Source: Atriophallophorus winterbourni
Lineage: Eukaryota; Platyhelminthes; Trematoda; Plagiorchiida; Microphallidae
Assembly: GCA_013407085.1 (NCBI GenBank)
Contig: JACCGJ010025938.1
Span: 120,591 to 184,590, forward strand
Direction: 5' to 3'
Length of the DNA stretch: 64,000 nt
Shown: piece by piece, positions 60,601-64,000 of the stretch
Numbering within the stretch: the stretch's first letter is position 1
Layout of the letters: each line of letters opens with the position of its first letter
Translations under genes and position numbers: made by a program
Notes under the pieces: model-generated
The model's input: only the letters and a program-made list of their open reading frames with translations
Database searches by the model: none
Told to the model about the DNA's origin: nothing

Positions 60601-63600
60601 TTGACCTTGAAAAACTTTCAAATGTTTACATACTAAATTAATACCATCACTCGTAAACTTTCATCGAGAAAATTTACTCTGATTTAGGTTTTGTTGAAAC
60701 AAACGGGCATATGTACAAATGGCTGTGATTAATGTGAAATCAGAGAGAGACTCGGGTGTCTATCGTTGGTTATAAATGGGTAGCAAAACTGCAGTTTTAC
60801 AATCATGCCTGTGGCAAAAGTGTTCAAAATCGATTGACTGATTCTCAACGCTCACAAATGAATAACGGCATGAAAAGAGTTCATCAGAAAAAATAAACGT
60901 TTCCAATTGTAATGAGAGTAAATCATTCAAAGGTCATAATCAAAATGTTTGCTTCGTTGTTTAGGTGGGTTAGGTTGCTTGAAATGGCAAATGCTATTAA
61001 CATTTCCGGTTACAATGAAATTCTGGAGATCCAAGTTGAGAAATGTTCCAGTGGTGTGGACTCAACGCATGTTCCTGGCCGCAAAGTAGATAACCTTTTA
61101 TACAAAAAAATACTTTAGTCAAAGACCGCCTGCTTGAAAGTGGTACATCTTATCACTAAACAACCTAATTATCTTTATAACATGGTATACTGTGAAGGTG
61201 CATTAGCGCTGATCGCTAATCACTAGCTTTCGAATGATATGTAAAAGTCTACCCTCCGACAGCACAAGAGCAAGAAGTGCCAGAAAGATCGACGACAACA
61301 ATTACTAGCTCGTAATATTTCGGTTTTCGGATTGATAGCATCCTCGGAAGTATGAGAAGATGGACAGCGTCAGCCGCAATCGAACGATAGGCAATTTAAT
61401 CAATGTCGGTTAAACGAGCCCTGAGTGGTGCGGGCTTGAATTGTCCCGGTGTGCACGAAATCGACTGACAAATCAGATCGAAGTGGCAACCGGGACAGAC
61501 ATGTTGAAGATGACCGCTGCGATTGCTTGTTTGCCTATATAAGATATTCTGGTGTTTTGCTATTTGTCGTGTGCGTAATAAACGCCTTTTGGCCGACATT
61601 GACGAATTGCTTATCGTTCGATTGCGGCTGACGTTGTCCATCTTCTCATACTTCCGAAGATGTTGTTGCTCTAACCGTTCGAATGCAATCAATCCGAAAC
61701 TCGAAATATTGCGAGTTCGTAATTGTCGTCGTCGATCTTTTCAGCGCTTCTTGCTCTTGTGTTGCGTCGGAGGGTAGATTTCTGCATATCACTCGAAAGC
61801 TTGTGATTAGCGCTCATCGCTAATGCACTTCGTGTGCATAAATAAACGCGGTTGACCAATCGGCTTCTATCATAATGTGAACGCGATTGGCGTTGGATGG
61901 ATTGACCTCAGGGAGGAATCGAGACACAATTGAAGTGCGGGCGTGCAGTGCGGGGAGATAACGTGGTTAATGTTGGACCGAAATGTGATAATTGGCCAGA
62001 TGTGTGCACCTGCGGTGTTGACCTGGGATGACCTGACGCAATCCATTTAGGCTTCTCTCTCCAACCCACGCAATCCGCGAGTGTAGGTGGTAGAGCGCAT
62101 AGGCTGCGTAAATATGTTTGGTAGCTACTCGTAATGCCCCTAATTGATGAACGACAATATTAATATATGTTTTGGAAGCGAAGTAAATTTGCAGTGGTCT
62201 GATCCTCAAACACATATTAGTGGAGATTATTGGTCAGAATCAACTAAACCTTAAGCGGGTACTACCATTAACTGGGACGTTCTGTGCAGCAAAAGGGGAA
62301 ATGTTGGTGGATAAACATATATTTACACCTAAGTTACATATAATAGCACGCTTATCGATTTCTCAATATGCAGCATCCATTACCATTTTGTTTACTTAGC
62401 TACTCGCTTTAATGTGTGAAACCTTGTGATCCCCCTTGTGATCCGTAAGACGCTGCATTTCGTTTCGATCAGAACTTGTGCTTCACAGGTCGAATGAAAC
62501 AGCTCTTGACATTTTTCGTGAAAAAATCTTTATGCCATATCAAATGGCATCAATTTGAAGCGAATATTATTAATCAACATGTATGTTGTGGGTATCTACC
62601 CTGAGCTATTACTCAGAAATTATTGATATGGGAAGAAAATGTCCCAAGAAAATAGAAATCGAGTTTGATATCGCCAATACGTGAAAATCGCGTTTAGATC
62701 CCATGCGGTAAATTATAGGTCCATCAACCTTCAACTGATGAGTTCAGAAGCGATATCACACTTTTCAAATGACGAAATCATGTGTTAGTTCCACCGGTAA
62801 AATATTGTCCTCGAGGTGCAGCGTAGTCTCCTATATAATCAAACTGGCATCTAACTAAAACAAGTTGGTTGATGACCACTTTAGTTCGCACATCCTACTG
62901 TCATTTTTAAGACAATGACCGTGCTATTCATAGAAACGATACCAGTAGCATTGTCCCATGGGGTCCTGTTCCAAGATTACTATTATCATTCATTGCCCTA
63001 GTTTTACAATCTAGAAACTCCCCGGATGCCTGCAACCATGTGTACTGGATTCGAACTTTTGAAATAGTTTGAATTTGGCGGTCTTTGGCTTTTAAAAATA
63101 GCTCACCTTTCGATATACACAAGCGAAATGCCGAAACGATCGGAGTAATATCAAACGGGCGTAAAACCAGAATGTCATTGCTCTTACGTGGATATAATAA
63201 TTGAGAAGGTTATAATTGGGTCAATGGCTGGTGAACGCGAATATCTCCTAGAAAAAAGTGTAAATCAACCAAGTTTGAGTATCGTTAATAGTAAATGGAT
63301 TTCCAGTTCAAAAGTAATGATGGACTCGTGAATCGCCTGCTGGACCTTGCAAGAGTTGCGCACATAGAAATTACGGAAAAGTTGTCGGTACTTTTCACAT
63401 TAATGACCGTGAGGTTGCTTCTCAATTGAAGAGAGAACCTTAAAAATAATAATTTATGATGTTGGAAAACCAGAGCTGAATCACACCTTTGTAGTATGAG
63501 TACATTTCATTGTTACTTAAAGCAAACAGCTAGAAAATGATAAATTGTTGAATCAATGAATGAGATGCAAATCTTTACTTGGCTAATTTTATGCCCGCAT

Positions 63601-63965
63601 GGCTGGCTTAAGCAGGTCGGGCATGAAGCTACACAGATTTCACAACGAAAGTTGGTTCATTCGCGGAATGAGAATAATATCAGGGTTAATTGGAACAATC
63701 AATAACTTTGAAACGTTAAAACATTTCCCAAATGCTCAGTGATAGTGTGAATGAGACATATATTGTAATTCTATTTCATACCGCTCAAACGTATCCAGAT
63801 CCAATACGGAGCAATTCTGCATCAAGCCAGCTAAACTTGTAAAGAATCCGGACAGTCTCTTCCGGTTCAAATATTCCAACATTCGACCTTGAACAGTTAC
63901 ATTTCCACCGAGCAAGAGAGCAATGCCCAATTCGATGCTTGCTTGAGCAACTGGAGTTGCCTCTC
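33591..63965 (-). CDS. RyR: Ryanodine receptor, C-terminal part (20 exons; 5' part beyond the right edge)
   Basis: RyR is a homotetrameric calcium-release channel of the sarco/endoplasmic reticulum. Twenty exons, all with GT-AG borders and consistent phase, give 3482 coding bases (about 1159 residues) to the TAG at 33591-33593. In order: RIH-associated segment ([10 protein letters not shown]), [34 protein letters not shown]-hands [12 protein letters not shown] and [36 protein letters not shown], a divergent linker, transmembrane helices, selectivity filter RAGGGIGDE, pore helix [15 protein letters not shown], zinc site CFIC with HGFEQH, and the end [19 protein letters not shown]. Full-length RyRs have about 5000 residues, so roughly three quarters lies upstream, off the window. 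Introns range from 70 to 3361 bp. Confidence 0.97.
33693..36221 (-). other. RyR intron, nothing recognised
   Basis: 2529-bp last intron. AT-rich, no repeat or coding match noticed. Confidence 0.7.
36222..36273 (-). CDS. RyR: RyR 52-bp exon
   Basis: 52 bp: completes the Met codon, then [17 protein letters not shown], matching the conserved [17 protein letters not shown] type. Acceptor TTGTAG, donor GTGAGT. It sits alone between introns of 3265 and 2529 bp and is too short for open-frame listing. Confidence 0.95.
36562..36922. repeat. Inverted pair of MITE-like repeats (foldback)
   Basis: Left arm about 36562-36716 and right arm about 36770-36922 are reverse complements at roughly 80-85 percent (shared blocks: CGAAATTACACTCCACTACCGG, TTTGCCGTCATCAG, GTAAACAAGGTA, GTTCGTACAA). 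The spacer is about 50 bp. Arms belong to the dispersed family described at 55371-55870. Confidence 0.85.
37050..38770 (-). mobile_element. LINE-E: CR1/Jockey-like RT fragment in a RyR intron
   Basis: On the minus strand: [73 protein letters not shown], then (37780-38040) [13 protein letters not shown] and [12 protein letters not shown] (catalytic FVDD), and a C-terminus [20 protein letters not shown] with [19 protein letters not shown]. Several frame breaks. It has the same orientation as the host gene. Confidence 0.88.
39539..39704 (-). CDS. RyR: RyR exon carrying the C-terminal zinc site
   Basis: 166 bp. [53 protein letters not shown]. Two Cys and two His are placed as in the RyR zinc-binding C-terminal domain. 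Donor GTGAGT splits a Met codon. Confidence 0.97.
39705..40784 (-). other. RyR intron, nothing recognised
   Basis: 1080 bp; no repeat or coding match noticed. Confidence 0.7.
40785..40941 (-). CDS. RyR: RyR exon carrying the selectivity filter and S6
   Basis: 157 bp. [20 protein letters not shown] (filter GGGIGD), [11 protein letters not shown], then the pore-lining helix [16 protein letters not shown]. Donor GTCAGT splits a Gly codon. Confidence 0.97.
40942..42462 (-). other. RyR intron with one MITE copy
   Basis: 1521 bp. A MITE copy lies at about 42125-42345; the rest is featureless to me. Confidence 0.75.
42125..42345. repeat. MITE-like repeat copy
   Basis: Contains CACTCATCGGGTAGGGAT, TGAAACAGTGGAG, GGTAAACGAGTTGAC, GTTTGTTCATGACCATG and ACATGTGC...GAACAGGTTG, the landmark blocks of the dispersed family, in a rearranged order that suggests two units. 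Confidence 0.75.
42463..42594 (-). CDS. RyR: RyR exon carrying S5
   Basis: 132 bp, phase 0. [44 protein letters not shown]. Acceptor TTCTAG, donor GTGAGT. Confidence 0.96.
42595..43304 (-). other. RyR intron, nothing recognised
   Basis: 710 bp; no repeat or coding match noticed. Confidence 0.7.
43305..43451 (-). CDS. RyR: RyR exon carrying S3-S4 and the S4-S5 linker
   Basis: 147 bp. [49 protein letters not shown]. Ser occupies the position before FKTLRT that is Gly in vertebrates and insects as I recall them. Confidence 0.96.
43522..43582 (-). CDS. RyR: RyR exon (start of S3)
   Basis: 61 bp. [20 protein letters not shown]. Flanked by a 70-bp intron on the downstream side, the shortest in this gene part. 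Confidence 0.94.
43583..44991 (-). other. RyR intron, nothing recognised
   Basis: 1409 bp; no repeat or coding match noticed. Confidence 0.7.
44992..45275 (-). CDS. RyR: RyR exon (cytoplasmic S2-S3 domain)
   Basis: 284 bp. [51 protein letters not shown]. Highly conserved RyR S2-S3 loop. The donor GTAAGT splits a Met codon. Confidence 0.96.
45276..45963 (-). other. RyR intron with a MITE fragment
   Basis: 688 bp. The segment 45395-45475 (GCACTCGTCAGGTAGGGATCG, GATCAGGATCCGTATG) is a half-unit of the dispersed family, with its AACAGTGG end mutated. Confidence 0.7.
45964..46167 (-). CDS. RyR: RyR exon carrying transmembrane segment S2
   Basis: 204 bp, phase 0. An acidic luminal stretch ([20 protein letters not shown]), then [20 protein letters not shown] and VAYYYLK. 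Confidence 0.93.
46168..47032 (-). other. RyR intron, nothing recognised
   Basis: 865 bp; no repeat or coding match noticed. Confidence 0.7.
47033..47289 (-). CDS. RyR: RyR exon carrying transmembrane segment S1
   Basis: 257 bp. A variable linker, then [20 protein letters not shown] and [16 protein letters not shown], matching the first channel helix (ALFLAFAINFILLFYK type). Donor GTAAGT. Confidence 0.94.
47490..47620. repeat. MITE-like repeat copy with CA run
   Basis: CATTTCCATCACACACACACAC, CCAGTTTCATGATGTTCGCA, CAGGATCCGCGTGCGTTGAAG and GTGGAGAAGTG are the half-unit blocks of the dispersed family. A CA run at about 47510-47524 has grown inside it. Lies in the 47290-48049 intron, together with an (ATTA)n-like run at 47810-47838. 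Confidence 0.75.
48050..48230 (-). CDS. RyR: RyR exon (linker)
   Basis: 181 bp. [36 protein letters not shown], then a Ser/Gly/Met-rich linker. Follows a 79-bp intron. Supported by phase at both ends and by borders; sequence similarity to other RyRs is weak here, as expected. Confidence 0.82.
48310..48642 (-). CDS. RyR: RyR exon (divergent region before the channel core)
   Basis: 333 bp, phase 0. [20 protein letters not shown], ... [20 protein letters not shown], ... [19 protein letters not shown]. Contains hydrophobic stretches; it corresponds to the region that is poorly conserved among RyRs. Assignment rests on phase and position. A small extra exon in the 2.9 kb intron upstream cannot be excluded. 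Confidence 0.85.
48643..51590 (-). other. RyR intron with a LINE remnant
   Basis: 2948 bp. Holds the LINE-like stretch at 49080-50140; the remainder (50150-51590) shows nothing I recognise. A small unrecognised RyR exon here cannot be ruled out because this region of the protein is divergent, but phase does not require one. Confidence 0.65.
49080..50140 (+). mobile_element. Decayed LINE fragment
   Basis: Plus-strand reading in broken frames gives [40 protein letters not shown] and [12 protein letters not shown], the pattern found after the catalytic box of LINE RTs (thumb region), followed by [14 protein letters not shown]. The upstream 49121-49474 frame is open but I cannot match it to a domain. 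Probably the same kind of LINE as 56040-56715. Confidence 0.5.
51591..51900 (-). CDS. RyR: RyR exon ([21 protein letters not shown])
   Basis: 310 bp. [78 protein letters not shown]. All are RyR hallmarks. Ends in phase 0 at the donor GTAAGT. Confidence 0.96.
51901..53212 (-). other. RyR intron with MITE fragments
   Basis: 1312 bp. Diverged half-units lie near 52588-52690 (TTGCATGCC, CAGTGCTGTTTG, GGTAAATAAAG) and 52900-52965 (CGTGATTGAACGGCTTGACTG, CTTATCCAACAGTGGC). Confidence 0.6.
53213..53374 (-). CDS. RyR: RyR exon carrying EF-hand 2
   Basis: 162 bp. [54 protein letters not shown]. The loop [12 protein letters not shown] has ligands at 1, 3, 5, 9 and 12. Donor GTAAGT. Confidence 0.96.
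53375..54334 (-). other. RyR intron with a foldback-arm-like stretch
   Basis: 960 bp. The stretch 53620-53790 loosely resembles one arm of the 61196-61830 foldback (TTCTCTTGCGATATGC, ATATCATCTGAGAGCTCGTG, ATTGGCG), so it may be a decayed single arm. Otherwise nothing is recognised. Confidence 0.5.
54335..54414 (-). CDS. RyR: RyR exon carrying EF-hand 1
   Basis: 80 bp. [20 protein letters not shown]: a 12-residue loop with Asp at 1, Asn at 3, Asp at 5, Ser at 9 and Glu at 12. Donor GTAAGT splits a Ser codon. Confidence 0.93.
54955..55095. repeat. MITE-like repeat copy
   Basis: CACACCACAACCGATATCTGGC, GTCACCAGGTGGAGACAGTACG, TTTGAAACAGTGG, GGTAAACAAAGTTATACTTT and ATGCCACTGTTG: a half-unit plus the inter-unit spacer and the start of the next unit. 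In the 54415-56891 intron. Confidence 0.8.
55371..55870. repeat. Best-preserved MITE-like array (inverted and tandem units)
   Basis: One unit runs from 55378 (CCACTGTTGTACGACC) to about 55560 (GTTTGAAACAGTGG) and has short terminal inverted repeats CCACTGTT/AACAGTGG. The following segment (55600-55870) holds reverse-complement halves separated by a 30-bp spacer (CATACAAGCGCAACTTGTTTACC) that also flanks the first unit as its reverse complement. The landmark blocks recur at more than eight places in this window. Confidence 0.85.
56040..56715 (+). mobile_element. LINE 3'-end fragment
   Basis: A 128-codon open frame (56058-56444) reading [60 protein letters not shown] and [13 protein letters not shown], the pattern of a LINE ORF2 C-terminus downstream of RT. 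It is followed by a 3' UTR and a CTT microsatellite (56698-56722). Lies antisense to RyR within an intron. Identification is by pattern and not certain. Confidence 0.6.
56892..56957 (-). CDS. RyR: RyR exon (FFDIFLRMK)
   Basis: 66 bp, phase 0. [22 protein letters not shown], matching the conserved KFFDMFLKLKD block before the EF-hands. Separated from the previous exon by an 89-bp intron. Confidence 0.93.
57047..57304 (-). CDS. RyR: RyR exon ([14 protein letters not shown])
   Basis: 258 bp, phase 0 at both ends. [61 protein letters not shown]. Acceptor GTTAG, donor GTTGGT. Confidence 0.95.
57305..58973 (-). other. RyR intron, nothing recognised
   Basis: 1669 bp; no repeat or coding match noticed. 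Confidence 0.7.
58974..59191 (-). CDS. RyR: RyR exon (DYLLRLQES)
   Basis: 218 bp. Opens [17 protein letters not shown], then [20 protein letters not shown] and [12 protein letters not shown] second AG lies 8 bases further in; the chosen acceptor is the one that keeps the phase and gives the conserved AFQDYLRT. Donor GTCAGT. Confidence 0.95.
59192..60292 (-). other. RyR intron with MITE copies
   Basis: 1101 bp. The MITE array at about 59635-60005 is inside; the rest is featureless to me. Confidence 0.7.
59635..60005. repeat. MITE-like repeat array, diverged
   Basis: Two tandem units: ATTTCCATCACAAGTAC...GAAACAGTTGAGAAATGATAAACC (59640-59725) and GCATTTCCATCACAAAACAT...CAGGATCCGCATATC...GATTGAACAGGCTGGTC (59840-60000), joined by ACACATGTGGTCAAACCCATG, which is the other half-unit. 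Confidence 0.75.
60293..60420 (-). CDS. RyR: RyR exon (NKAEGL ... LLCEGHN)
   Basis: 128 bp. [16 protein letters not shown] then [14 protein letters not shown], a segment strongly conserved in all RyRs. Acceptor TTCCCAG, donor GTGAGC. The middle is shorter than in vertebrate RyR1, where a longer loop joins NKAEGL to the LFRFLQ block. Confidence 0.93.
60421..63781 (-). other. RyR intron with a large foldback repeat
   Basis: 3361 bp, the largest intron in this part. Contains the 61196-61830 foldback; the remaining 2.7 kb shows nothing recognisable. Confidence 0.75.
61196..61830. mobile_element. Large foldback (inverted-repeat) element
   Basis: Left arm about 61196-61409 and right arm about 61592-61830 are reverse complements at roughly 80-85 percent. 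Outer ends: AGTGCATTAGCG-type sequence (GGTGCATTAGCGCTGATCGC left; GCGCTCATCGCTAATGCACT right). Inner ends: GCCGCAATCGAACGATAGGC and its complement. The 180-bp centre has no open frame of note. The structure suggests a non-autonomous DNA element with long terminal inverted repeats; no clear target duplication was found. Confidence 0.85.
63782..63965 (-). CDS. RyR: RyR exon (RIH-associated region)
   Basis: 184 bp, enters in phase with two leading bases. Reads [18 protein letters not shown], then [15 protein letters not shown]. Acceptor TTTCAG, donor GTATGA. The Arg codon is split with the next exon. Confidence 0.95.
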
Positions 63966-64000
63966 CTGAAATGGGATAGTAAATTGGAATGAAAGTTCTA

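Noticed and set aside
1..64000. CRISPR arrays, operons, rRNA genes
   Set aside because: None seen. Direct repeats present are LTRs, SINEs, MITE-like units or tandem duplications; the window is eukaryotic.

Overview
This is a eukaryotic window, most likely from a parasitic flatworm (digenean trematode). The reasons are CsRn1-type Ty3/Gypsy retrotransposons with a CHCC Gag finger, several flatworm-style non-LTR families, tRNA-like SINEs, and a ryanodine receptor spread over short exons with GT-AG introns. There is no prokaryotic-style gene layout. The species cannot be fixed from the sequence alone.

Bases 1-32,400 are a pile of mobile elements with no host gene I can support. From left to right: a minus-strand Gypsy element (Gypsy-1, 1-4212, running off the left edge) carrying a solo LTR of another family; a plus-strand LINE (LINE-A) cut into three pieces at about 4250-6174, 10393-11259 and 18668-19080; a CR1-like LINE (LINE-B, 6175-10392) inside LINE-A; a tRNA-like SINE in the next LINE-A piece; a second Gypsy (Gypsy-2, 11260-18667) also inside LINE-A; and a third, internally deleted LTR element (Gypsy-N, 13524-16723) inside Gypsy-2. 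Next come an inverted pair of tRNA-like SINEs, a plus-strand CsRn1-type Gypsy (Gypsy-3, 19843-25084) inserted into one of them and itself carrying a 0.54 kb retroposon, a nearly full-length relative of LINE-B on the minus strand (LINE-C, about 25770-30050), a deleted relative (LINE-D, 30258-31522), and an RTE-type reverse transcriptase fragment (about 31570-32390).

Bases 33,591-63,965 hold the 3' part of one host gene on the minus strand, the ryanodine receptor (RyR), an intracellular calcium-release channel. I could place 20 consecutive coding exons (3482 coding bases, about 1159 residues), in phase throughout and with GT-AG borders. They run from the RIH-associated region through two EF-hands, the transmembrane segments, the GGGIGDE selectivity filter, the pore helix and the C-terminal zinc site to the stop codon. 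The gene continues beyond the right edge. Its introns contain many copies of a short MITE-like repeat, one large foldback repeat, and LINE fragments.

The most informative points are the insertion chronology of the nest, an LTR element with almost identical LTRs but wrecked coding, tandem integrase-tail cassettes preceded by acceptor-like sites, a LINE that lost its endonuclease GDFN motif by deletion, and two canonical EF-hand loops plus a Gly-to-Ser change at the S4-S5 junction of this RyR.
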